A DNA stretch of 64,000 bases. Origin: Seribacter sp963934295 (GTDB taxonomy: Bacteria; Verrucomicrobiota; Verrucomicrobiia; Opitutales; Seribacteraceae). The translations under genes and the position numbers were made by a program. Below the pieces are notes generated by a model. The model ran no database searches, was not told where the DNA came from, and saw nothing but the letters and a program-made list of their open reading frames with translations. The DNA is taken from assembly GCA_963934295.1 (NCBI GenBank), contig CAWVXY010000004.1:62001-126000 (forward strand), given 5' to 3'. Positions 39,601-46,808 of this stretch are shown here, one piece after another (position 1 is the stretch's first letter; every line of letters begins with the position of its first letter).

Positions 39601-39742
39601 CCGTCTTGGGTAAACCTTTCTTGATCTCCGACTCAACATCCTCCCATTGGTCCATAAGGCTCTTTGGCAAGGCCTGTCCGATCAGAAAAAAGCCAAAAGT
39701 AAGAAAAAGAATGGGAGCGATGAGAGGAATAATTTTCTTCAT
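33635..39742 (-). CDS. bacterial alpha-2-macroglobulin family protein with CSEQ thioester
   Basis: At 2035 residues this is the largest gene here. A signal peptide (to about 24, FFLIGQA) is followed by a helical first 400 residues, a carboxypeptidase-regulatory-like domain near 500-560 (GNLEGFVLNAISGEP), MG2-type beta domains (FTDRSLYRPGQTIRYKG), a low-complexity Ser/Gly-rich stretch near 1195-1265 that fits the bait region, the A2M core (ETAFFFPKLISDKDG), and a thiol-ester motif ECSEQTF at Cys1501-Gln1504 inside an alpha/alpha toroid. Such proteins trap proteases in the periplasm by a thioester triggered by bait cleavage. The usual neighbour gene for the peptidoglycan enzyme PBP1C is absent on both sides. 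Codon choice looks more GC-rich than in the genes before it. Confidence 0.93.
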   Translation of the reverse strand: MKKIIPLIAPILFLTFGFFLIGQALPKSLMDQWEDVESEIKKGLPKTAIEKIDPLIKQALKDGAHAVAIRAIGQKINLEGAIQGNKAEEKIARLEDEITKAPEALKPMMRAVLSNWYWQYFQQNRWRFAQRTRTTEAPGEDITTWDLPRILAEIDKQFQKTLSYHEVLKKEAIGDYDFLLNKGNVPESYRPTLYDFVVHDALRFYSAGEQAGSKAQDSFVLSADSPIFASAKDFMGWEIDSEDDESPKIRAIKLYQDLLNFHKNGENQDAFIEADLLRLRYGYNQSFGEEKNARYKAALKRFTQKWAEHEMSARAMYRHANVLRGEGELVEAHKMAKRGISVFPESVGAKECRNLINQIEAKSSLVKTERVWNAPFPKIQLRYRNLTKAYFRVVSYDWVTYMRESNRHSEYIPSNERKQWLAKKPVKEWSVDLPPTKDFKERVEKITPPKDLKPGSYFLFASYDPEFKEQENEVSYSSFWVSDLSVVTRTQRRSGNLEGFVLNAISGEPIQGAKVRSWKRENSRKIDLETVRTDANGLFSIKQDQARIRTLVSYQGQTLASTDFFYVIKINNRSRPNERSVFFTDRSLYRPGQTIRYKGVSYHIDQDKDNYKVIPNCDLTVVFRDSNNQEIARAKHRTNDYGSFEGSFTSPRDRLMGRMHLQVEGSNSPRGSGYFNVEEYKRPKFQVTVDAPAEPAVLNRKVKVRGSAMAYTGAAINDAQVRYRVVRQVRFPPWLRWQYWWRPLTVIAPEEIAQGTARTGADGSFEVEFAAKPDPGVLEKDEPTFNYTIYADVVDATGETRTGETSVNVGFVALQASLSAEDWQTAAKPVKVSLKTTSLDGDGRIANGSLKIHRLKEPKKVQRASLGEPLYPTFHRGGLGGGYKPEPDLSNTSSWELGEVVATQKFTTDGDGNKELSFTLEEGAYRAVLETRDRFGKEVKALLPILVLNPKAKRFGVKIPNHVAARTWRVEPGDSFNAFWGTGYRKGRAFVEIVHRNKVLQSYWTDGKKTQAKIEQKVSEAMRGGFTLRVTYVRENRAYLTTRQVEVPWTNKDLEVKWERFTSKLEPAAKETWTAVITGPDARKAVAEMVATLYDESLDAYQPHDWQKTFSNLFRREHSNLNSRFENSSLNLRTLHGGWKRKHESIKWSHRSWHPEMVGSLWGYYNLSSYGYTSGRGPVRNSGKERLMTSTGAYAFSSAQAHSAQLMRRQKSADTIPYHVDASLSLGSLDESADFAMDMREASLSFNSSGGSGAGPRAGGIDLSKVSARKNLNETAFFFPKLISDKDGIVRMEFTMPEALTKWKFLGFAHDKEMRSGFLSDSMVTAKDIMVQPNPPRFLREGDKIEFTVKVSNQSPTIQKGTVRLTFHDARTNQSVDGKLGNKVTDLNFEIPAKQSRTYSWKISVPDDLGVITYKAVGGTGKISDGEEGYLPVLSRRIFVTESMPLPIRGAQTKKFNFEKLMASGNSDTIKHKNFTVQMVSNPSWYAVMALPYLMEFPHECSEQTFNRLYANSLAREIAHSDPKIRRIFDQWKGTKTLDSPLEKNEDLKSVALMETPWVRQAKSESEARRNVGILFDDNRLNDEKRRTFQKLKQMQLSDGAWPWFPGGRGNDYITLYITTGFGRLGHLGVDVDPSLAIKSLNRLDNWINKTYRSILKNGKKENNHLSSTIALYLYGRSFFLDQQKINPNAQEAVNYFLGQAREYWLKLGNRQSQGHVALALHRFGKDKDTPMAIVRSLKERSVSDDEMGMFWKDEELSWWWHRAPIETQAVMIEAFDEIMNDQKSVEECKVWLLKQKQTQDWKTTKATADAVYALVLRGSDLLASDELVKVSLADRAPIKPENVEAGTGYYEKRFVGPEIKPDFGKVTVTKVDEGVAWGSVHWQYMEDISKITPHEGTPLKIKKTLYSKEYTKKGPVISPVRGPVKVGDELVVRIELRTDRDMEYVHMKDHRGSGTEPVNVLSTYKYQDGLSYYQSTRDTASHFYLDYLPKGTYVFEYSVRVQHRGEYQTGMTNVQCMYAPEFNSHSQSISLVVE

Positions 39743-40037
39743 ATTGAGAATGAATTTAGTGTGTTTGAAGGGAGCAAGCTCCCACTTGGGCTGGAATTTA
39801 ATGTAAGATTGAAGAACTTAGACGCACTGTACAAGTATTCCTTAGAAAAAATTAACTCGAGCCTTTTATCGGCATGAATTTAAGAGGGTGCACAAATTTA
39901 GTCTGCACTTAACCCGTGTACTACAAAAGTGAATCAAGACATCTACACTCCTCATTATTTCTTTTTTGCAACTTACATAAATGTAGAGACTGCAAAGATC
40001 AAAACGTAAGAATAAGGTTTTGATAATGTTGTTTAAA
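39743..40037. other. intergenic stretch, no gene seen
   Basis: There are 295 bases upstream of the macroglobulin gene. The stretch probably holds its promoter, but no clear boxes were seen. It contains ACTTACATAAATGTAGAGAC (39971-39990), similar in form to ACTTACGCGGATGTAGGGAC near 9850, which is also in an intergenic spacer. Confidence 0.5.
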
Positions 40038-41438
40038 CTAATTATGTGGATTCATCAATTGGTGCATCGCATTGGCAAACGAGTTCCCAAGTCGTACGAA
40101 GAACGCCCCGCTACCCAAGTAGTGATAGGGGCGATCGCTACCCACCGTACTCCATTCATGGTAATGAGGTGGCCACCCTTTTTCGAATACCGAATGGGAG
40201 AAATTTGAATAATCCTTGTAGCTTTCCACAGAAAGAACATTGCCTATGAATTCTGGATGCTTGGCGGCCTCTCGTTGAGCGATCGATACCGCGTTTTCGT
40301 CTACCTTTTCTTTAGTGCGGGGTGTACCCAGCACTCCGATAACAAAAGGCATGTTCGGGGTCTTGAAGCTAGTGCGCACATCCTTGATAAAGGTCTTCAT
40401 ATTGTCCGCATAATTTCCGTGATATTCAGGGTTAAACTGATCATTAAAGCCCTGAAACCAGACGAAACCCGCGATCTCATAGCCCTGCCCGGGATCGTAT
40501 TCAGGATGGTGCTTCTTCGGGTCGGCCAGAACCTCATTCACATGCTCGACCATCTCCCGCCAAAAATGACCCGCATCGTCCTGACTGAATGGCTTCGGCT
40601 CACGCGGCAGCTTGGGTTTGCGCGGTTCGCGTAATTTCTTTTTGGTCTTTTCATCGGCGGTCTTCATCTTCTCCCGATAGGCAGCTAGGTCAGCGGCATA
40701 CTTTTTCTCCGTTTCGGGAAAGTTTTTAACCGCCTCCCTGAACTTAACCAGATTTTCTTCGGCCTTGGTCTTCGCGTCGGAATAAGCTTTCGTACTTTTA
40801 AAGTCGGACGCGGATGGCGGGCGAAAATCATACATGAGTGATTTGCCTCCCCACGAGGCTTTAATCAGCAAAATAGGCCCCTTGATCTTTTTAGCCATGG
40901 ACAGGCCAAATCCATATTCCGGACCAATCTTTATGTTGTCAGCACCATAACCAACGCCGAGCTTACCCGACTTCACATTCCTATCTGCTATGGAGGAAAT
41001 GTAGACCTGATCTGAGACAGTACAGGCGTCGATCATCTTTTTCTCGTAGCTTTCGTGCTCAGCAACCAGCTTATTGAGTTTGGATTCCAGTGCCTTCTTT
41101 TCCGGACCATCCGGCATGTTTTTGATTTTTGGAAAACCGATACCACCACTCAATTCGTCGAGCTCCCGGGCTTTGATCAGTTGTTCTTGGAACGCTTCGC
41201 TCATATCTTTTCTAAAGACCATCTGCGTGAGGGGAGCGTCTTTAGCCATGCCGTTCATGTAAAGAGTGCCAATCGTATGCCCCCGGGCATGACCAACGGT
41301 ATTGGACTGTCCTGCAAGGATGAAGACTTTAAGTTTCTGATCAGCAAAAACGGAAGCGGACAAAATAATCGATAAGGCAAGAAACGCCTCTGCCCGCAAA
41401 CGGAAAAGATAATGGAGGAAGTTTGTTCTGACATTCAT
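40038..41438 (-). CDS. sialate O-acetylesterase-type SGNH hydrolase
   Basis: This 466-residue exported protein has a signal peptide around residues 15-32 (ALSIILSASVFADQ), after a short basic lead. The SASA-type domain begins at once with VFILAGQSNTVGH, Ser45 being the nucleophile in GQSN, and contains IAGFVWFQGFNDQFNPE, the block that holds the oxyanion Gly and Asn. A central Lys/Glu-rich helix of about 60 residues (around 215-275) looks like a coiled-coil insertion. It probably removes acetyl groups from glycans. It stands alone, upstream of the macroglobulin by about 300 bp and on the same strand. Confidence 0.88.
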   Translation of the reverse strand: MNVRTNFLHYLFRLRAEAFLALSIILSASVFADQKLKVFILAGQSNTVGHARGHTIGTLYMNGMAKDAPLTQMVFRKDMSEAFQEQLIKARELDELSGGIGFPKIKNMPDGPEKKALESKLNKLVAEHESYEKKMIDACTVSDQVYISSIADRNVKSGKLGVGYGADNIKIGPEYGFGLSMAKKIKGPILLIKASWGGKSLMYDFRPPSASDFKSTKAYSDAKTKAEENLVKFREAVKNFPETEKKYAADLAAYREKMKTADEKTKKKLREPRKPKLPREPKPFSQDDAGHFWREMVEHVNEVLADPKKHHPEYDPGQGYEIAGFVWFQGFNDQFNPEYHGNYADNMKTFIKDVRTSFKTPNMPFVIGVLGTPRTKEKVDENAVSIAQREAAKHPEFIGNVLSVESYKDYSNFSHSVFEKGWPPHYHEWSTVGSDRPYHYLGSGAFFVRLGNSFANAMHQLMNPHN

Positions 41439-41612
41439 GATGAATTCAAGAATCAGTCGAGGGGGTCTTGGATTTCAAGCCCAAATACACCCCGAAAATT
41501 AATTTGTCACGACAACCTCTCCATCCAAAAGAATAATTCCGTAAAAGAAACTTTTACATGTAAGGCATTGGGTTGTAGGGTCGCGTCCAACTAATTACCA
41601 ACCAGTAAATTA

Positions 41613-41969
41613 ATGAAGCACTTCTTACATTTTTTGATCTTAGGCTTAATCACAGGATGCGGCACGGTTTCCGAACTGGTAGAAGATATCTTCATGCCCA
41701 ATTATCGCCGTATTCTTGATGGTAATAGAACCTATTATTATATGCATCCCACCAAGCCCAATAAATTCTCTGACAAGAAAAAATGGCAGGTATATTTCAA
41801 GGACGAAAAACTGATTTCCTCCACTTCCTGGAAGCCTGACGGACAGAAGTGTCCCGAAACGAATTTAATCAATGGCAATGGACTTTTGGTTTTGTATAAC
41901 GAGGACGGGACCGAACTATCCCGCTCTTACTACAAAAACGGTAAACCTAAAAGGACCAAAAAGCCTTAG
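41613..41969 (+). CDS. MORN-repeat-like lipoprotein
   Basis: This 118-residue lipoprotein has a lipobox LITGC (Cys16) and a small beta-rich body. NGNGLLVLYNEDGTELSRS followed by YYKNGKPKRTKK is a MORN-2/YwqK-type repeat unit (G-x-x-x-x-Y-x-x-x-G with the next repeat K-N-G-K). Only one and a half units are visible. The basic tail (KRTKKP) is odd for an outer-membrane lipoprotein. It is the only plus-strand gene between 33.6 and 46.8 kb, so it is transcribed alone. Function is unknown; MORN-2 proteins are often surface or toxin-associated. Confidence 0.7.
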   Translation: MKHFLHFLILGLITGCGTVSELVEDIFMPNYRRILDGNRTYYYMHPTKPNKFSDKKKWQVYFKDEKLISSTSWKPDGQKCPETNLINGNGLLVLYNEDGTELSRSYYKNGKPKRTKKP

Positions 41970-42065
41970 AACTCTTTAGCTATTTGGACAATAGTTAGTA
42001 ACCAAACAAAACCATGCTCCGCATAGCTATGACTATGTCAGGCCCTTAAAAAAGATTGGCGAAAG

Positions 42066-43214
42066 CTACTTGTGCTTATTCCAAAGAATCTGGGTGCCTT
42101 CCTTGCCGGGAACCACGATCTCAAGATCGCCGTCGGCATCCAGGTCAGCAGTAACAATGTGTAATCCAATACCCGCTCCCTTGGCGGCGACATACTTGCC
42201 GAAGTTCTTGAATTCTTTGTCCCAAGTGTAGTACATAACGACAGGAATGTCATCAGCTCCCGGATCCCGACCGTTATGCCCGTAAACACGCTTACCGGTA
42301 ATCAGTTCGTCCACCCCGTCACCGTCCAGATCCGCAAAGTGCAGAGCATGGGATTGACTGAACGAATCGTCGATCTTGACTTCATCATAAAGGAAGTTGC
42401 CGTCATTATCGAAACCTTTGGATAGCCATGCAAAGACGCCATAGTCATGCCCATTGCCCCAAATCAGATCGTTCTTACCATCACCGTTTACATCGCGGAT
42501 CAATACCGGGCAGGACAGACTCTTGGTCCAGCTTGGGTGAAACTTCCATGGACCAGCATAGGGATCGCCTTTTGGTCTTTCATACCAACCAGTACCGATT
42601 ACGATATCGCTTCGCCCATCGTTGTTTAGATCGCCAAAGCCGATCCCATGACCGCTCTGTGGGCCAACCGTGTGACCTTTGAACTTACCCTTATCATCCT
42701 GATACCAAAGAATCGTGGGTGCCTTCTTGTTCCATTGGTTGGCAAACCATTCGCGTTTACCGTCGCCGTCAATATCAAGAAATTGACAGAGTTCATTGGT
42801 CTTCTGCTTGGTATCAATCAAAAGATTCTGCTCCCACAACCGGCCCCACTTAAGACCTTTCTCTCCGGGATTTCGGTACCAATTCACTTCGGGTAACCAA
42901 AAACTATTCGACACAACATCGATCCAACCGTCACCATCGACATCATAAGCATGCTCGCCATTGGAGTGGGCATAACCACCCTTGTCTTCGATGATGCGTA
43001 AGGGTCTTGGCACCCATGCTCCTGACTCTCCTGGGTTCCGATACCAATTGCGACCGGCTGAGACATCAAGCTTTCCGTCCTTGTCATAATCTGCCACCGC
43101 AACTCCCTCATTTGCATCAACGGCCAACAACTGCATCTCGAATTTCACTGGGTGTGTACCGAAGAGAGAAGTGCTACCAAGCAGACTCAAAGTCAAAATA
43201 TTTAAGTGTTTCAT
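42066..43214 (-). CDS. FG-GAP/VCBS repeat protein
   Basis: This 382-residue exported protein (signal peptide to about 19, LFG) is built of at least six calcium-loop repeats. Their Asp-rich loops are DYDKDGKLDV, DVDGDGWIDVV, DIDGDGKREWF, DLNNDGRSDIVIG, DVNGDGKNDLIWG, DLDGDGVDELITG and DLDADGDLEIVVPG, at spacings near 45-60 residues. This is a beta-propeller of integrin-alpha type that needs Ca and is usually a secreted binding module. In PVC bacteria such proteins are frequently encoded with sulfatases, as here (the sulfatase gene lies 160 bp upstream on the same strand). No enzymatic residue is visible. Confidence 0.9.
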   Translation of the reverse strand: MKHLNILTLSLLGSTSLFGTHPVKFEMQLLAVDANEGVAVADYDKDGKLDVSAGRNWYRNPGESGAWVPRPLRIIEDKGGYAHSNGEHAYDVDGDGWIDVVSNSFWLPEVNWYRNPGEKGLKWGRLWEQNLLIDTKQKTNELCQFLDIDGDGKREWFANQWNKKAPTILWYQDDKGKFKGHTVGPQSGHGIGFGDLNNDGRSDIVIGTGWYERPKGDPYAGPWKFHPSWTKSLSCPVLIRDVNGDGKNDLIWGNGHDYGVFAWLSKGFDNDGNFLYDEVKIDDSFSQSHALHFADLDGDGVDELITGKRVYGHNGRDPGADDIPVVMYYTWDKEFKNFGKYVAAKGAGIGLHIVTADLDADGDLEIVVPGKEGTQILWNKHK

Positions 43215-43375
43215 ATCTTATTTCTTATGTTTAGGAGGGTTCGTTTATTACAGGACGATCGGCGAATCACTCTTTTCGATGTTTTCCACCATTTTTGAAT
43301 AGAATTGCAAATCATAAAGTGAAAAAGGGAATCATGGCAACAGAAAGGGCATGAAGGAAAAGAATATCTTCCTCC

Positions 43376-44734
43376 TTATTTCCTTTTCGGTTTTTTATTC
43401 TTGGTTTTGGCAGCCTTTCGCACGCCGGTCACGCGTTCATAGTCAATCTTACTACCTTTCTTTGGATATTCGTCAAGAGCCGCCTGCAGGCTCTTGCGTA
43501 GGGTGCTTGGCTCTGCCGTATCGCCCAGAGCCTTCTCTTCGCGAACATCATTGATCACGTCGTAGAATCGACCGTCCTCATAGAGCTTGTAGTGCTTGTT
43601 TCGCACCCAGGCGACCTCCCAATGGGAATACATGGTGTCGAATTGCTTCGAGAACGGACGGGGAAAGTAGTAGCCGTAAACCCACTTCCGCTTCTTGCCT
43701 TCCCTCCCCAAGCATTGGGGCCAGAAGCTCCATCCGTCCCCTTGGGTGATTTTCTTGGCCGGTAGATTAGCTGCTTCGACGATGGTCGGGAACAGATCGG
43801 AAAAGCAGATCAGGTCCTTGTTCACTTGGCCGGCCTGAATGCGCCCCGGAAGGTTGAAGATCAACGGCACCTTGGTTCCATGGTCGTGGGTGTAGCCCTT
43901 GCCGCCCTTGCGCTGCGTACCAAAAAAATCGAGAGTCAGGCTGGAGTTGGTCCCGTTGTCCGCGGTGAAAATTATCAAGGTGTTCTCACGCAGTCCGAGC
44001 TCGATCAAGGTGTCCTCGATCCGTCCGACGCAGTGATCCATGTAAGCCACCATGTCGATGAAGTTCTGCTTCCCATTCTTGCTCTTGCGGTTCTTGCTCC
44101 GTGGGGTCGGATCAAAAGGATTGTGCGGGAGGTTCATCGGGTAGTAGGCGAGAAACGGCTTGTCCTTGTTCGTCTTAATGAAGTCGATCAGATAATCAGC
44201 GATGACCGTCGATCCGTAGTCATCCTCGCCATGGTTAATGACCTTGCCATCGTGCATCAGGGAGGGTTTCCAATAACGACTGCGTTCCGTCCCCGGAATG
44301 TTCCAGACGCAATGCCGGTCAAAGCCAGCTTCTTTTGGGGAGATGCCAGTTTGAGTAGTCAGCAACTGCCACTTGCCCGCCACGGCCGTGGCGTAGCCCT
44401 GGGCTTTGAAGTGATTGGCGAATGTCGGTTCGCCCTTAGGGAAAACGCCAAAGTCGACGTAATTAAACACGTTCGATTTTCCGGTCATCAGATTCACGCG
44501 ACTGGGCGTGCACAACGGAGTCGAGTGGCAGTGATCGAAGCGTATGCCCTTGGCCGCGAGCCCATCGAGGCGAGGGGTCGAGAATTCTTTGCTCCCGTAG
44601 GCGCTGAAACATTCATACCCGACATCATCCGCCATGATGAGGACGATGTTGAGTTTTTGTGATTCCGCCTGGATCAAGGAAGCGGTCTGCAGAAGTACCG
44701 CAAGAAAGAGTATTATGACTTTATTTATGGACAT
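43376..44734 (-). CDS. sulfatase (formylglycine-dependent)
   Basis: I prefer the ATG at 44734 (452 residues), which starts a clean signal peptide (MSINKVIILFLAVLLQTASLIQA); a longer in-frame ATG begins 15 bases earlier. The S1-type sulfatase fold shows NIVLIMADDVGYECF with the metal-binding Asp pair, the modified-Cys site C-T-P-S-R at 75-79 in CHSTPLCTPSRVNLMTG, AGKWQLL, and TADNGTNSSL. Gly residues and Lys in that order are typical of arylsulfatase/choline-sulfatase relatives that hydrolyse sulfate esters of polysaccharides in the periplasm. The C-terminus is a basic tail (TKNKKPKRK). Maturation needs a formylglycine-generating enzyme; a good candidate lies at 18.7-19.8 kb. Confidence 0.94.
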   Translation of the reverse strand: MSINKVIILFLAVLLQTASLIQAESQKLNIVLIMADDVGYECFSAYGSKEFSTPRLDGLAAKGIRFDHCHSTPLCTPSRVNLMTGKSNVFNYVDFGVFPKGEPTFANHFKAQGYATAVAGKWQLLTTQTGISPKEAGFDRHCVWNIPGTERSRYWKPSLMHDGKVINHGEDDYGSTVIADYLIDFIKTNKDKPFLAYYPMNLPHNPFDPTPRSKNRKSKNGKQNFIDMVAYMDHCVGRIEDTLIELGLRENTLIIFTADNGTNSSLTLDFFGTQRKGGKGYTHDHGTKVPLIFNLPGRIQAGQVNKDLICFSDLFPTIVEAANLPAKKITQGDGWSFWPQCLGREGKKRKWVYGYYFPRPFSKQFDTMYSHWEVAWVRNKHYKLYEDGRFYDVINDVREEKALGDTAEPSTLRKSLQAALDEYPKKGSKIDYERVTGVRKAAKTKNKKPKRK

Positions 44735-44930
44735 TGTTCTGCAAAACATAGGTAAAGCTTTATCTTAAAAAGCAATGAATGATCGAGATCAATTTGTAAG
44801 GTTGTCCAAATTACAGGAATCTGGCGATAAAGAATAATGCTGGAAAGAATTATTCACTGAAGACACCGTAATGCGAATCACGGGAGCCCATTTCCTTCTT
44901 GATTTGGTGATGGAGTTAGACGGCAATAAT

Positions 44931-45428
44931 TTATTCTTTTATCGGTGCTTTAAGCAAAACGTCTTTTGAGGAGTTCAGGTCCATAATAAGGCCCGTTTTT
45001 CTGACAAAATTCATCGGTGCATCAAAGGTAGATAGTTTTCCGGTCACAAAGACGCGCGTTGGTTTGTCTGCGAAATCGGTGGCCTCGAACAGAGCCACCA
45101 GTTCGTCGTGTCTGTCGTCTACGGGAATGAGAATGCTAAAAGACTGACCCACGTCGTCCGAAGGTTTAGCTTTTAGATCGAACCTCCATTTTCCAGGTTG
45201 GTTAACACCCGAGTCCTTGGGAAACACGTTGCCGCCATCCACATAACCCCAAACCTTGAGAACTTTGCCTCGATGAGCCAGCGCTTCCTCACGGTTTTTG
45301 GCGAAACCTTTTTTGCTGAATGAGGAAGCCGGTACATACCCGCTTATCGGTTTGTCCACACAACCCCCAAGAAGCAGGGGCACTATCAAAATGATTAGGA
45401 ATAAGGATGTGGAGGCATTCATATTCAT
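44931..45428 (-). CDS. lipoprotein of unknown function, coupled to the esterase
   Basis: This 165-residue lipoprotein (lipobox LLGGC, Cys23) has a compact body with LKVWGYVDGGNVFP, WRFDLKAKPSDD, SFSILIPVDD and TRVFVTGKLSTFDAPMNF, the pattern of an OB-fold-like or small beta-barrel domain. No family was recognised with certainty. Its start codon overlaps the stop of the esterase gene by 4 bp, so the two are translationally coupled and probably function together at the envelope. Confidence 0.72.
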   Translation of the reverse strand: MNMNASTSLFLIILIVPLLLGGCVDKPISGYVPASSFSKKGFAKNREEALAHRGKVLKVWGYVDGGNVFPKDSGVNQPGKWRFDLKAKPSDDVGQSFSILIPVDDRHDELVALFEATDFADKPTRVFVTGKLSTFDAPMNFVRKTGLIMDLNSSKDVLLKAPIKE

Positions 45429-46288
45429 TTATTCTTTTTTCCTCGAAGCGTATTCTTCTCGATAAAAGCCCATGTGGCCACTCCCCAAGATCCTTCGGTC
45501 ATGCAAACCGGGTTGTGAAGAAATTTTCTGGTGGGGTCTTTCTTGTTCAGGCAACAGGATCCGTCCGGATAAGCATCGATATCACTGGGCAATTGAAAGT
45601 AGTTATAGGAAATCTTAAGCTGGTCGAGGGAATCCCGAAACTTCCTTGTGTTAAGTCCCCCCTGCACCAGACGCAACTTGAGTTTCTCTTGGATCGCCTT
45701 GGTTTTCTTTCCGTATTCAGGCACATAATTGCGGGCCTGAGGATCGGTGAAACTGGTACCCCCTCCCGCGTCCAATGCCACTGCCGTCGAGAAGATATCG
45801 AGGTGCTTGGCTCCCCAATAGATCGAACCGGCCGCTCCCATTGAAAACCCCATGATAGTCCGTTGCCTACGATCTTGGGTAAGGGCGTATTTGTTCTCAA
45901 GAGAAGGAAGGAGTTCCTTGAGGATGTTTGTTTCAGGTCGTTTGTCCTTGGCCCCGTCCCGCCACACCGTTCCCCCATATTTTTCCGGAAAGACGACAGC
46001 GAAGTCTTGAATCTTGCCAGCCTTGCGGGCGGCTTCGTAACTTTGCATCACTTGAGAGGAGGCATTGCCACCACCTGCCCCGTGTAGAAAAATAATGAGC
46101 GGAAAAGGGCCCTTGTCTTTGGCGTAACCCGGAGGGAGGTACAAGGTGTAGATGATTTCATCCCCCGTGACGGGCCCCTTGTATTTCAGGTTCTTTTGGT
46201 ACTGACCCAAGTGAACGCCTGATTCGGCTTGGGCCTGCATGGTCCAAAGCCCAAAGGCAACGAAGTTGAAAACAAAAAGAAATTTCAT
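45425..46288 (-). CDS. secreted alpha/beta hydrolase, esterase
   Basis: I prefer the ATG at 46288 (287 residues) over one at 46348, because it starts a normal signal peptide (MKFLFVFNFVAFGLWTMQAQA) and because a decayed paralogue at 49.7-49.9 kb begins at the matching position. The PHB-depolymerase/feruloyl-esterase-like fold shows LIIFLHGAGGGN and nucleophile Ser149 in MGFSMGAAGS. The acid and His are less certain: the C-terminus is rather short and ends in a basic tail (RGKKNK). It probably removes acyl groups from glycans. The stop overlaps the downstream lipoprotein start. Confidence 0.88.
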   Translation of the reverse strand: MKFLFVFNFVAFGLWTMQAQAESGVHLGQYQKNLKYKGPVTGDEIIYTLYLPPGYAKDKGPFPLIIFLHGAGGGNASSQVMQSYEAARKAGKIQDFAVVFPEKYGGTVWRDGAKDKRPETNILKELLPSLENKYALTQDRRQRTIMGFSMGAAGSIYWGAKHLDIFSTAVALDAGGGTSFTDPQARNYVPEYGKKTKAIQEKLKLRLVQGGLNTRKFRDSLDQLKISYNYFQLPSDIDAYPDGSCCLNKKDPTRKFLHNPVCMTEGSWGVATWAFIEKNTLRGKKNK

Positions 46289-46359
46289 AATAAGTCTCAA
46301 AGCAAAAGGTAAAACAAAAGAAGATTCCACTATAGTTGGGAATTGCATGTTTTGACCAT

Positions 46360-46379
46360 AACGAAACGCCCGTTTCGTT
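46360..46379. promoter_or_regulatory. inverted repeat upstream of the esterase gene
   Basis: AACGAAAC and GTTTCGTT (8 bp, perfect) are separated by the four bases GCCC. It lies 72-91 bases upstream of the esterase ATG at 46288, with no adjoining T-run on either strand, so an operator or RNA-level element is more likely than a terminator. Function is inferred from position only. Confidence 0.35.
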
Positions 46380-46455
46380 TAACCCTTTCATGCACCTTCA
46401 GCTCCTGGGTAAGCGATCCAACCTCGCGGTTCGTCTTTGAAAATCGATCATTTAT

Positions 46456-46641
46456 CTAGTTCACGAACAGGCTTGGTCGGGAGACTTGCCGCCCCCCCGA
46501 ATTGTAGAGCTTGGCTGCCTCTGCATCCCTCAAAGCGCGATCGTACAGATGGACGTCATCCACAGAGCCGTTGAACCAATGCGACAGTTGAAATCTGAGC
46601 CAACGAATGGGGGCCGGTATCCCAGCGTTTTTCAGGGTAAT
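46456..46641 (-). pseudogene. C-terminal remnant of a LamG-like domain gene
   Basis: Between a TGA (46642-46644) and a TAG (46456-46458), the minus strand reads 61 codons containing HWFNGSVDDVHLYDRALRDA and then EAAKLYNSGGRQVSRPS. The string FNGSVDDVHLYDRAL...E...LYN is the classic end of a laminin-G-like / concanavalin domain, as in secreted PVC proteins. There is no start codon and no N-terminal part upstream, so this is a stranded 3' fragment. Base use is more GC-rich than in the lyase gene that follows. It does not belong to either neighbouring gene. Confidence 0.7.
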
Positions 46642-46808
46642 TCAGTTCATGCCTTTGTTTAAGAATATAGGAAATTAAAGTGACACCCTGTACAGAGTAT
46701 ATGTTAGTTTCATTATAAGGTGTTGGTTACTTGTTTGAAAGCAAGTTGAAACAAATTTTAACAGAAAGTGTCGTACGCTGAAAACTTTAATGATAAGGAA
46801 TATTACTT

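Noticed and set aside
43826..44662. 278-codon plus-strand open frame antisense to the sulfatase.
   Set aside because: Shadow of the sulfatase frame; the minus strand carries all sulfatase motifs.
44776..44925. Plus-strand 20-codon frame starting MNDRDQFVRLSKLQ with an open stretch after its stop, reminiscent of the start of a sigma-factor gene.
   Set aside because: Too short and too degenerate to support a homology call; a matching second part could not be found.
46349..46808. Possibility that the esterase starts at 46348 and extends upstream.
   Set aside because: The longer start has no signal peptide at its front, while the ATG at 46288 gives a clean one that lines up with the relic at 49860.
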